DNA from: Caulobacter sp. FWC26
Lineage (GTDB): Bacteria > Pseudomonadota > Alphaproteobacteria > Caulobacterales > Caulobacteraceae
Direction: 5' to 3'
Assembly: GCF_002742645.2 (NCBI RefSeq)
Contig: NZ_CP033875.1
Location: forward strand, 868,001-932,000
Length of the DNA stretch: 64,000 nt
The position numbers and the translations under genes were made by a program. Within the stretch, counting starts at the first letter, position 1; each line of letters opens with the position of its first letter. This document shows, piece after piece, positions 42,070 to 49,465 of the stretch. A model generated the notes under the pieces. That model did no database searches, was not told the DNA's origin, and saw nothing but the letters and a program-made list of their open reading frames with translations.

Positions 42070-42927
42070 ATGGCTAAGCGAAGCGCCCCCGGCCCCCTAG
42101 AATACCTGCGCCGCTGGCAGATGCAGGCCTGGCTGGCGGCCGTGTTCATCTTCCTCTACGCGCCGCTGATCGCGCTGATGGCGTTCAGCTTCAACGACAG
42201 CAAGCGCAACATCGTCTGGAAGGGCTTCACGCTCAAATACTACGAAAAGCTGTTCAATAACTCGGCCTTGCTCGAGGCGTTCGGCAACAGCCTGACGATC
42301 GCGGCGGTGTCGACGGTGATCAGCCTGTTCCTGGGCGCGGCGGCGGCGCTGGCGCTCTGGCGGTTCCGCTTCCCCGGCAAGACAGCGATGGACGGGGCGA
42401 TGGCCCTGCCGATCGTAGTGCCCGAGATCTGCATGGGCGTGGCTATGCTGGTGTTCTTCGCCAAGGTCATGCCCTGGCCCCAGGGGATGCCCTGGCCGTT
42501 GAACCTGGGCGCGATCATCATCGCCCACGTGTCATTCTCATTCCCGTTCGTGGCGGTGGTCGTGCGCGCCCGCATGACCAGCTTCAACCGCGAGATGGAG
42601 GAGGCCGCCCGTGACCTGGGCGCGGGCGAGTTCCGCACCATCAAGGACGTTATCCTGCCCCACATGGCGCCGTCGCTGGTGGCCGGGGCGCTGCTGGCCT
42701 TCACGCTGAGCCTGGACGACTTCGTCATCACCTTCTTCACCGCGGGTCCCGACACGGTGACCTTCCCGGTGAAGGTCTATTCGATGGTCCGCTTCTCAGT
42801 GACGCCCGAGGTCAATGCGGCCTCGACCGTCCTGATCGTGCTGACCGTGCTGCTGACCGCAGCGGCGCTGAAACTGCAAGGCAATCCGGCCGCCACGGCG
42901 GGTCATGGGGCGGGGGACGGCAAATGA
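42070..42927 (+). CDS. Polyamine ABC transporter permease (PotC/PotI type)
   Basis: 285 aa. The ATG at 42070 is 9 nt from GGAGG; an in-frame ATG two codons earlier (42064) is the alternative. Six helices. N-terminal VFIFLYAPLIALMAFSFNDS and KGFTLKYYEKLF are typical of PotC/PotI. The coupling motif is EEAARDLGAGEFRTIKDVIL, followed by SLDDFVITFFTAGPDTVTFPV, a very conserved PotC block. It forms the heterodimeric channel with the upstream permease. Gaps on both sides contain family A palindromes. Confidence 0.93.
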   Translation: MAKRSAPGPLEYLRRWQMQAWLAAVFIFLYAPLIALMAFSFNDSKRNIVWKGFTLKYYEKLFNNSALLEAFGNSLTIAAVSTVISLFLGAAAALALWRFRFPGKTAMDGAMALPIVVPEICMGVAMLVFFAKVMPWPQGMPWPLNLGAIIIAHVSFSFPFVAVVVRARMTSFNREMEEAARDLGAGEFRTIKDVILPHMAPSLVAGALLAFTLSLDDFVITFFTAGPDTVTFPVKVYSMVRFSVTPEVNAASTVLIVLTVLLTAAALKLQGNPAATAGHGAGDGK

Positions 42928-42941
42928 GTGTTTCATCTCCG

Positions 42942-43049
42942 CCGATCTTCCCGGCGAATGCCGGGACCCAGATTCCGCCTGAGCTTTCGCCCTTCCTGGC
43001 TCCTTCCAGCCTTATGATCTGGACCCCGGCATTCGCCGGGGAGGTCGGG
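42942..43049. repeat. Intergenic palindrome family A, copy 3 (carries GANTC)
   Basis: The left arm is CTTCCCGGCGAATG then CCGGGACCCAGATTC (GATTC at 42971-42975). The right arm is GATCTGGACCCCGG then CATTCGCCGGGGAGG. It lies between the second permease and the ATPase gene. Confidence 0.8.
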
Positions 43050-43075
43050 ATTTTGTGTGTCGGGGGACATCCGCA

Positions 43076-44200
43076 ATGACCGCGCCAAAACCCATCATCA
43101 CCTTCGAGAACGTCACCAAGCGGTTCGGCAAGCTGGCCGCCGTCGACGACGTGTCGCTGACCGTCAATGAGGGCGAGTTCTTCGCCCTGCTTGGGCCGTC
43201 CGGCTGCGGCAAGACCACCCTGTTGCGGATGCTGGCCGGCTTCGAGACGCCGACCGAGGGACGAATCCTGATCGATGGCCAGGACATCTCCAACGTGCCG
43301 CCCAACAAGCGGCCGGTGAACATGGTGTTCCAGTCCTACGCCGTGTTCCCGCACATGACCGTGGCCGACAACGTCGCCTACGGCCTGGTGGTCGACAAGG
43401 TCGGCAAGGCCGAGCGCGAGGCCCGCGTGGCCGAGGCGCTGGAGTTGGTGCAACTGGGCGGTCTGGGCGAGCGCAAGCCTGATCAGCTTTCGGGGGGGCA
43501 ACGCCAGCGGGTGGCCTTGGCCCGCGCCCTGGTCAAGCGTCCCCGCGTGCTGCTGCTGGACGAGCCGCTGTCGGCCTTGGACGCCAAGCTGCGCGAACAG
43601 ATGCGCACCGAACTTTGCACCCTTCAGGAGAAGGTCGGCATTACCTTCATCATGGTCACCCACGACCAGGACGAGGCCCTGGCGCTCGCGACGCGCTGCG
43701 CTGTGATGAGCCGGGGCGTGCTGCAGCAGGTGGCCACGCCCAGCGACCTCTACGAGTTTCCCAACAGCCGCTTCGTCGCCGACTTTATCGGTCAGGTGAA
43801 CCTGTTCGAAGGCGTCTTGGCCGTCGATGAGCCGAGCCATGCGGTGATCAAGTCGCCGGACCTTCCGGTCGACATCTTCCTGGACCACGGCGTCACCGGC
43901 CCGCGCGGCGGCACGGTCTGGGCGGCGATCCGTCCCGAGAAGATCGAGCTGCACAAGAAGGAGGGTGACGAGGTCCCGAACCTCGGTGACGCGCCCAAGG
44001 GAACGAACGCCGTGCCAGGCGTGATCAAGCACGAGGCCTATCTGGGTGGTTCCTCGACCTACGAGGTCGAGATCGCCGGCGGTCGCCGGATCAAGGTCCA
44101 GCGCTCCAACCTGACCCGTTGGGACCAGGAAGACTTCAAGCTGGGCGAGACCGTCTGGCTGTGCTGGCACGCCTGTTCGCCGGCGGTGTTGCTGTCGTGA
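43076..44200 (+). CDS. Polyamine ABC transporter ATP-binding protein (PotA/PotG type)
   Basis: 374 aa from the ATG at 43076 after GGGGGA. Walker A is GPSGCGKTTLL, the Q-loop is MVFQSYAVFPHMTV, the ABC signature LSGGQRQRVALARAL, Walker B VLLLDEPLSALD and the switch His in MVTHDQDEALAL. A C-terminal TOBE regulatory domain (about 285-370) contains IRPEKIELHKK and YLGGSSTYEVEIAGG. It energises polyamine import by the two permeases before it. The cassette order binding protein-permease-permease-ATPase differs from E. coli potABCD, in which the ATPase comes first. Confidence 0.94.
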   Translation: MTAPKPIITFENVTKRFGKLAAVDDVSLTVNEGEFFALLGPSGCGKTTLLRMLAGFETPTEGRILIDGQDISNVPPNKRPVNMVFQSYAVFPHMTVADNVAYGLVVDKVGKAEREARVAEALELVQLGGLGERKPDQLSGGQRQRVALARALVKRPRVLLLDEPLSALDAKLREQMRTELCTLQEKVGITFIMVTHDQDEALALATRCAVMSRGVLQQVATPSDLYEFPNSRFVADFIGQVNLFEGVLAVDEPSHAVIKSPDLPVDIFLDHGVTGPRGGTVWAAIRPEKIELHKKEGDEVPNLGDAPKGTNAVPGVIKHEAYLGGSSTYEVEIAGGRRIKVQRSNLTRWDQEDFKLGETVWLCWHACSPAVLLS

Positions 44201-44218
44201 CCCATGTCTAGTCTCAAC

Positions 44219-44349
44219 CCGACCTTCCCGGCGAATGCCGGGACCCAGATTCAGCCTGAGCGTCGATCGACGTCGCGCTCACTTGATGCGCCAGCCCGTC
44301 TGAGCTCTGGACCTCCGATCTGGGCCCCGGCATTCGCCGGGGAAATCGG
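44219..44349. repeat. Intergenic palindrome family A, copy 4 (carries GANTC)
   Basis: The left arm is CCGACCTTCCCGGCGAATG then CCGGGACCCAGATTC (GATTC at 44248-44252). The right arm is GATCTGGGCCCCGG then CATTCGCCGGGGAAATCGG. It lies between the ATPase gene and puuD and ends 9 bp before the puuD ATG. Confidence 0.8.
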
Positions 44350-44358
44350 AGGTCTGGG

Positions 44359-45126
44359 ATGACCGCGCGCCCTGTCGCCGGGATCATCTGTTGCACCCGC
44401 ACGGTCGGGGTCGAGCCGGCCCAGGCAGTGATGAGCCGCTATGTCGACGCGACCATGGCCTATGGCGATGTGGCCGCGCTGTTGATCCCGTCGCTGCCGG
44501 GGCGGATGCGCGCGGCCGAGGTCGCTGAACGCCTGGATGGTTTGATGCTGACGGGTAGCCCCTCGAACCTCGATCCGGCCCTCTATGGCGAGGAGATCGG
44601 CGACGCGCCGGGCCCGTTCGACGCCGCTCGCGACGGCATGACCGCTGACCTGATCAAGGCGATGCTGGACCTGGGCAAGCCGGTGTTCGGGATCTGCCGG
44701 GGCTTTCAGGAAATCAATGTCGCGTTCGGCGGCACGCTGCGGCGGGACATGGCCGCGAGCTCCGACCTGATCGCGCACCACGCGCCAGACGAGGTCGACT
44801 TCAACGGCATGTTTGACCACATGCACGATGTCGGCCTGACGCCGGGCGGGGTCCTTGCGCGGGCGTTCGGCGCGGTCGAGGCGGTGGTGAACTCAGTCCA
44901 CTACCAGGGCGTCGACCGGCTGGGCGAGGGGCTCGCTGTCGAGGCCCGCGCCCCCGACGGCGTGGTCGAAGCCTTCTCCGCCACCGTCAACGGCGCCCCC
45001 GTGCTGGCCGTTCAGTGGCACCCCGAATGGAGGCCGGCGCAGAACCGGCAATCGCAGATTTTCTTTGAAATTTTCGGACGCGCCCTCAGAGGCGCGCCGC
45101 TCGTCGAGTCAGGAGCCGCCCCATGA
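44359..45126 (+). CDS. puuD: Gamma-glutamyl-GABA hydrolase (class-I glutamine amidotransferase-like)
   Basis: 255 aa, the usual PuuD length. The nucleophile elbow FGICRGFQEINV places Cys113 (Cys114 in E. coli PuuD), and the His-Glu pair is in VQWHPEW. Also LDGLMLTGSPSNLDPALYG and VNSVHYQGVDRLGEGL, both typical of PuuD/peptidase C26. It releases GABA and glutamate from gamma-glutamyl-GABA. A family A palindrome ends just before the ATG. Its stop overlaps the next start by four bases. Confidence 0.92.
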   Translation: MTARPVAGIICCTRTVGVEPAQAVMSRYVDATMAYGDVAALLIPSLPGRMRAAEVAERLDGLMLTGSPSNLDPALYGEEIGDAPGPFDAARDGMTADLIKAMLDLGKPVFGICRGFQEINVAFGGTLRRDMAASSDLIAHHAPDEVDFNGMFDHMHDVGLTPGGVLARAFGAVEAVVNSVHYQGVDRLGEGLAVEARAPDGVVEAFSATVNGAPVLAVQWHPEWRPAQNRQSQIFFEIFGRALRGAPLVESGAAP

Positions 45127-46526
45127 ACGCCCCCATCCGCAACCACGACATCGCCGAGCTCAAGCGCCTCGACCTGGCTCACCATCTGCCGGCCCAGGCT
45201 GATCACAAGGTCATCGCCGAGCTGGGCGGCAGCCGTATCGTGACCCGCGCCGACGGCTGCTACATCACCGACGGCGACGGCCATCGCATCCTCGACGGCA
45301 TGGCCGGCCTTTGGTGCGTGAACGTCGGTTACGGGCGCAAGGAGCTGGCCGAGGCGGCGTACGAGCAGATGCTGGAGCTGCCGTACTACAACACCTTCTT
45401 CAAGACCGCGACGCCGCCGGCCGTGACCCTGGCGGCCAAGATCGCGCAGAAGATGGGCGGCCACCTGACCCACGTCTTCTACAACGCGTCGGGGTCCGAG
45501 GCGAACGACACGGTCTTCCGCCTGGTCCGTCACTACTGGAAGCTCAAGGAACAGCCGCAGCGGACGGTCTTCATCAGCCGCTGGAACGCCTATCACGGCT
45601 CGACCGTGGCCGGCGTGTCGCTGGGCGGCATGAAGCACATGCATGCGCAGGGCGACTTGCCGATCCCGGGCGTCGAGCATGTGGCCCAGCCCTATTACTT
45701 CGGCGAGGGCTTCGGCGAAGACCCCGCCGCCTTCCGCGACCGGTGCGTCAAGGAAATTGAGGACAAGATCCTGGAGGTCGGCCCCGAGAACGTCGCGGCC
45801 TTCATCGGCGAACCGGTGCAGGGCGCGGGCGGGGTGATCATCCCTCCCGACGGATACTGGCCCGCCGTCGAGGCCCTCTGCCGCAAATACGGGATCCTCT
45901 TGGTCTGCGACGAGGTGATCTGCGGCTTCGGGCGCCTGGGCCAGTGGTTCGGTCACCAGCATTACGGGATCAAGCCGGATCTGATCGCCATGGCAAAGGG
46001 CCTGTCGTCCGGCTACCTGCCGATCTCGGCGGTCGGCGTGGCCGACCATATCGTCGCCGAGCTTCGCGAGAAGGGCGGCGACTTCATCCACGGCTTTACC
46101 TATTCGGGCCACCCGACCTGCGCGGCCGTGGCGCTGAAGAACATCGAGATCATGGAGCGCGAGGATCTGATCACGCGCACCCGCGAGGACACCGGCCCCT
46201 ATTTGGCCAAGGCCCTGGCTGGCCTGAACGACCATCCGCTGGTCGGCGAGACCCGATCGCTGGGTCTGATCGGCGCGGTCGAGATCGTCCGCGAAAAGGG
46301 GACCAACCATCGCTTCCTCGACAAGGAGGGCGAGGCCGGGCCGATCGTTCGCGACATCTGTATCAAGAACGGCCTGATGGTCCGCGCCATCCGCGACACC
46401 ATCGTCTGCTGCCCGCCGCTGATCGTCAGCCACGCCGAGATAGACGAACTGGTCGGGATCATCGGCAAGTCCTTGACCGAAGCCGAGCCCATCCTCCGCG
46501 CGCTGAAGCCGGAGGCGGCGTCATGA
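45123..46526 (+). CDS. Class-III polyamine:pyruvate aminotransferase (SpuC-like)
   Basis: 467 aa, starting in the puuD stop (ATGA). Features: LDGMAGLWCVNVGYGRKELA, the PLP-phosphate site NASGSEANDTVFRLVRHYW, CDEVICGFGRLG (Asp to the pyridine N) and the Schiff-base Lys in LIAMAKGLSSGYLPI. This matches SpuC/YgjG-like enzymes that transaminate putrescine, cadaverine or spermidine to aldehydes with pyruvate. It offers a direct alternative to the gamma-glutamyl route. It is the intact counterpart of the frameshifted gene at 31863 and overlaps the next GS-like gene. Confidence 0.9.
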   Translation: MNAPIRNHDIAELKRLDLAHHLPAQADHKVIAELGGSRIVTRADGCYITDGDGHRILDGMAGLWCVNVGYGRKELAEAAYEQMLELPYYNTFFKTATPPAVTLAAKIAQKMGGHLTHVFYNASGSEANDTVFRLVRHYWKLKEQPQRTVFISRWNAYHGSTVAGVSLGGMKHMHAQGDLPIPGVEHVAQPYYFGEGFGEDPAAFRDRCVKEIEDKILEVGPENVAAFIGEPVQGAGGVIIPPDGYWPAVEALCRKYGILLVCDEVICGFGRLGQWFGHQHYGIKPDLIAMAKGLSSGYLPISAVGVADHIVAELREKGGDFIHGFTYSGHPTCAAVALKNIEIMEREDLITRTREDTGPYLAKALAGLNDHPLVGETRSLGLIGAVEIVREKGTNHRFLDKEGEAGPIVRDICIKNGLMVRAIRDTIVCCPPLIVSHAEIDELVGIIGKSLTEAEPILRALKPEAAS

Positions 46527-47920
46527 AGCCGAAGCACAACAAGGCCAAGCGCGACCAGATCCTGGATCGCGGCGTCTCGACGATCGAGGAGGCCAAGGAC
46601 TGGTTCGCGCGCCAGCACATCGAGGAGATCGAGTGCGTGGTGCCCGATCTGGCCGGCGTGGCGCGCGGCAAGATCATGCCGGTGCGCAAGTTCCTCGGCT
46701 CGCCGTCGATGAATTTGCCGCTGGCGGTGTTCTACCAGACCATCACCGGCGACTTCCCCGAGTTCGAGGGCGCGGTGAACGCCGTCCAGTCCGACACCGA
46801 CATCTTCCTGACCCCGGACTTCGCGACCCTGGCCGCCGTGCCCTGGGCGCAGGATCCGACCGCCCAGGTCATCCACGACGCCTTCCACCCCGACGGCCGT
46901 CCCGTAGAGGAGGCGCCGCGCCAAGTGCTTCGACGGGTTCTGGCGCTCTATGCCGAAAAGGGCTGGAGCCCCATCGTAGCGCCGGAGATCGAGTTCTATC
47001 TCGTCGATCGCAACACCGATCCGGACTATCCGCTGAAGCCGCCGATCGGGCGTTCGGGGCGTCCCGAGACGGGCCGGCAAGGCTACTCGATCAGTGCGGT
47101 CAACGAGTTCGACGCGCTGTTCGAGGACATGTACGAATACTCCGAGCGCCAGGGGCTGGAGATCGACACCCTGATCCACGAAAGCGGCGTGGCGCAGATG
47201 GAGATCAACCTGCAGCACGGCCATCCGCTGGAACTGGCCGACCAGGTGTTCATGATGAAGCGTACGATCCGCGAGGCGGCGCTGGAGCATGAGATCTACG
47301 CCACCTTCATGGCCAAGCCGATGGCCAACGAGCCCGGCAGCGCCATGCACATCCACCAGTCGATCGTCGACAAGAAGGGGCGCAACCTGTTCTCGGACGA
47401 GGACGGCGCGGAGTCGGCGCTGTTCCATGGCTTCATCGCCGGCCAGCAGACCTATCTGCCGGCGATCATGGCCATCCTGGCGCCGTACGTGAACAGCTAT
47501 CGCCGCATCTCGCGCGACAGCGGCGCGCCGGTGAACACCCAGTGGGGCTACGACAACCGCACCTGCGGCCTGCGCGTGCCGCCATCGGGGCCGGCCAACC
47601 GCCGGGTCGAGAACCGCATCCCGTCGTCGGACGCCAATCCGTACCTGGCGATCGCCGCGTCGCTGGCGGCTGGCTATCTGGGCATGGTCCAGGGGCTCAA
47701 GCCCAGCGAGCCGGTGGCGATCGACGCCGGCGCGCGGGGGATCGAGCTGCCGCGCAGCCTGTCGGACTCGCTACGCCTGTTCGTCGCCTGCCAGCCGCTG
47801 GTCGAGATCCTGGGCCCGACCTTCTGCGCCGCCTATGACCGGGTGAAGCAGGCCGAGTACGAAACCTTCATGCGCACCATCAGCCCCTGGGAGCGGGAGT
47901 TCCTGCTGCTGAATGTGTGA
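46523..47920 (+). CDS. puuA: Glutamine-synthetase-family gamma-glutamylputrescine synthetase, second copy
   Basis: 465 aa, starting in the preceding stop (ATGA). GS motifs: EIEFYLVD, ESGVAQMEINLQHG, the SAMHIHQSIVD ammonia/amine-site strand, YVNSYRRISRDSGAP and NRIPSSDANPYLA. An N-terminal beta-grasp segment carries VVPDLAGVARGKIMP. It should ligate glutamate to putrescine, the entry step of the Puu pathway. The first GS-like copy at 38285 diverges clearly (RVEHRVAG versus RVENRIPSS), so they are not recent duplicates. The PuuB-like oxidase gene follows after a repeat. Confidence 0.9.
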   Translation: MKPKHNKAKRDQILDRGVSTIEEAKDWFARQHIEEIECVVPDLAGVARGKIMPVRKFLGSPSMNLPLAVFYQTITGDFPEFEGAVNAVQSDTDIFLTPDFATLAAVPWAQDPTAQVIHDAFHPDGRPVEEAPRQVLRRVLALYAEKGWSPIVAPEIEFYLVDRNTDPDYPLKPPIGRSGRPETGRQGYSISAVNEFDALFEDMYEYSERQGLEIDTLIHESGVAQMEINLQHGHPLELADQVFMMKRTIREAALEHEIYATFMAKPMANEPGSAMHIHQSIVDKKGRNLFSDEDGAESALFHGFIAGQQTYLPAIMAILAPYVNSYRRISRDSGAPVNTQWGYDNRTCGLRVPPSGPANRRVENRIPSSDANPYLAIAASLAAGYLGMVQGLKPSEPVAIDAGARGIELPRSLSDSLRLFVACQPLVEILGPTFCAAYDRVKQAEYETFMRTISPWEREFLLLNV

Positions 47921-47928
47921 GCTTGTGA

Positions 47929-48048
47929 TCACCTTCTCCCAGAGGGAGAAGGAGGGACCCGCGCCCAAGGCGTGGGAGGATGAGGGGTTGCAGCGGTGAC
48001 TGACCAAACCCCTCACCCCTGCCCCTCTCCCTATGGGAGAGGGAATTG
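47929..48048. repeat. Family B-like palindromic repeat reaching into the PuuB reading frame
   Basis: ACCTTCTCCCAGAGGGAGAAGG hairpin, then GCGCCCAAGGCGT, TGAGGGGTT and its complement AACCCCTCA, then CCCCTCTCCCTATGGGAGAGGG. The last part lies inside the predicted coding region of the next gene. Confidence 0.65.
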
Positions 48049-49276
48049 GTACGCCGCCACCGCTCCTGAATTCCCGGGCCTTCTGTCGCTTGAGGGCGAT
48101 GTCCAAACCGAAGTCTGTATCGTCGGCGCAGGCTTCACGGGCCTCGGCGCGGCGATGGCCTTGGGGGAGAAGGCCGTCGTTCTCGAAGCCGACCGCGTCG
48201 GCTGCGCCGCTACGGGGCGCAACGGCGGTCAGGTCCATACCGGCCAGCGGCGCGACCAGACGTGGCTGGAGCAAGCCGTCGGGCGCGACGACGCCATGGC
48301 CCTGTGGCGGCTGGCCGAGGATGCTCGCGCCCACTTCAAGACCCTGACGGACGTCATTGCCTGCGACTGGCGCCCAGGCATGATCCACGCGCGCCACAAG
48401 CCCCACGGCGAGGGCGAGGACGCCGCCTATGTCGCGTTGATGGCCGAGCGTTATGGCTACGACCAGCTGGAGCTCATCGGCGAGGCCGATCTTGCCCATG
48501 AGCTGGGGACCGACGTCTATTTCGGCGGCCTCATGGATCGCGGCGGCGGTCACGTCCATCCGCTGAAGCTGGCCCAAGGCATGGCGGCCCGGGCCAGGGC
48601 GGCCGGCGCGATGATCTATGAGCGCACCCGCGCCCGGACCTGGCGTCGCGAGGGCGGCAAGATCGTGGTCGAGATCGCGACCGGCCGCGTGACCTGCGAC
48701 CGGCTGATCCTCAGCGGCGATGGCCAGCTCAACGCCATGGCCGGGACGGCGCAAGCGCGGGTCATGCCGATCAACAACTTCATCGCGGTCACCGCGCCTT
48801 TGGGGCGCTTGGCCGACGAGATCATCCGCTCGAACGCGGCCGTCTCGGACAGCCGCTTCGTCGTCAACTATTTCCGCAAGACGCCGGACGGACGGCTCTT
48901 GTTTGGAGGCGGCGAGAACTACCGCCCCGGCTTCCCGAGCGACATTGCCGCTCTCGTCCGCAAGAACCTCGCCAAGGTCTATCCGCGCCTGGCGGGGGTC
49001 GAGATCACCCACGCCTGGGGCGGAACGCTGGGGATAACGCTCAGCCGCATGCCCTTTGTCAGCGAGATCGCGCCGGGGGTGCGGGTCGCCTCCGGCTATT
49101 CGGGGCAAGGTGTGATGCTGGCCCCCTATGTCGGCAAGCTATTGGCGGAGGGGGACGCCCAGGTCTCGGACCTGATGGCGCGTGTCCCGACCCCGCCGTT
49201 CCCGGGCGGTCGCTGGCTGCGTTGGCCGCTGACCGTAGCGGGGCTTAGCTGGTACGCGCTGCGGGATCGGTTGTGA
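47996..49276 (+). CDS. puuB: Gamma-glutamylputrescine oxidase-like FAD oxidoreductase
   Basis: 426 aa from a GTG at 47996. The core starts with NWYAATAPEFPGL (the S/N-W/Y-AATA motif of this family), then the FAD site VCIVGAGFTGLGAAMALGEK, VGCAATGRNGGQVHTGQRR and a C-terminal GYSGQGVMLAPYVGKLL. It oxidises gamma-glutamylputrescine to the aldehyde for the PuuC-like enzyme, releasing ammonia and peroxide. The first 17 or so codons are read from a palindromic repeat, and no other in-frame start precedes the conserved core, so the exact start is uncertain. Last gene of the polyamine island. Confidence 0.87.
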   Translation: MTDQTPHPCPSPYGRGNWYAATAPEFPGLLSLEGDVQTEVCIVGAGFTGLGAAMALGEKAVVLEADRVGCAATGRNGGQVHTGQRRDQTWLEQAVGRDDAMALWRLAEDARAHFKTLTDVIACDWRPGMIHARHKPHGEGEDAAYVALMAERYGYDQLELIGEADLAHELGTDVYFGGLMDRGGGHVHPLKLAQGMAARARAAGAMIYERTRARTWRREGGKIVVEIATGRVTCDRLILSGDGQLNAMAGTAQARVMPINNFIAVTAPLGRLADEIIRSNAAVSDSRFVVNYFRKTPDGRLLFGGGENYRPGFPSDIAALVRKNLAKVYPRLAGVEITHAWGGTLGITLSRMPFVSEIAPGVRVASGYSGQGVMLAPYVGKLLAEGDAQVSDLMARVPTPPFPGGRWLRWPLTVAGLSWYALRDRL

Positions 49277-49284
49277 GGCTAGCC

Positions 49285-49420
49285 TGCCTTCCTCCCCCAT
49301 GGGGGGAGGGGGACCGGCGAACGCCGGTGGAGGGGGCTCCCGCCGCCGCACGCTTGCGCGACCCCCTCCGTCACGCTGCGTATTCGCAGCGCGCCACCTC
49401 CCCCTAATGGGGAGGAAGGT
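49285..49420. repeat. Family B-like palindromic repeat after puuB
   Basis: CCTTCCTCCCCCATGGGGGG, ACCGGCGAACGCCGGTGGAG, then ACCCCCTCCGTCACGCTGCG and a CACCTCCCCCTAATGGGGAGG hairpin. The GGCGAACGCC core is shared with family A. It fills most of the 189-bp gap before the sulfotransferase gene. Confidence 0.65.
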
Positions 49421-49465
49421 TCGTACGCATTGACACCTCCACCCGGACCCCGCTCTCCTGACCGC

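Noticed and set aside
41910-42077. 55-codon small ORF starting at the overlap after the first permease
   Set aside because: Its product is simply the translated family A repeat. Similar peptides would arise at any copy, so coding function is unlikely though not excluded.
45944-46522. 193-codon extension in front of the second GS-like gene
   Set aside because: It lies entirely within the SpuC-like gene in another frame and has Arg/Pro-rich shadow composition. The ATGA overlap at 46523 gives the normal start.
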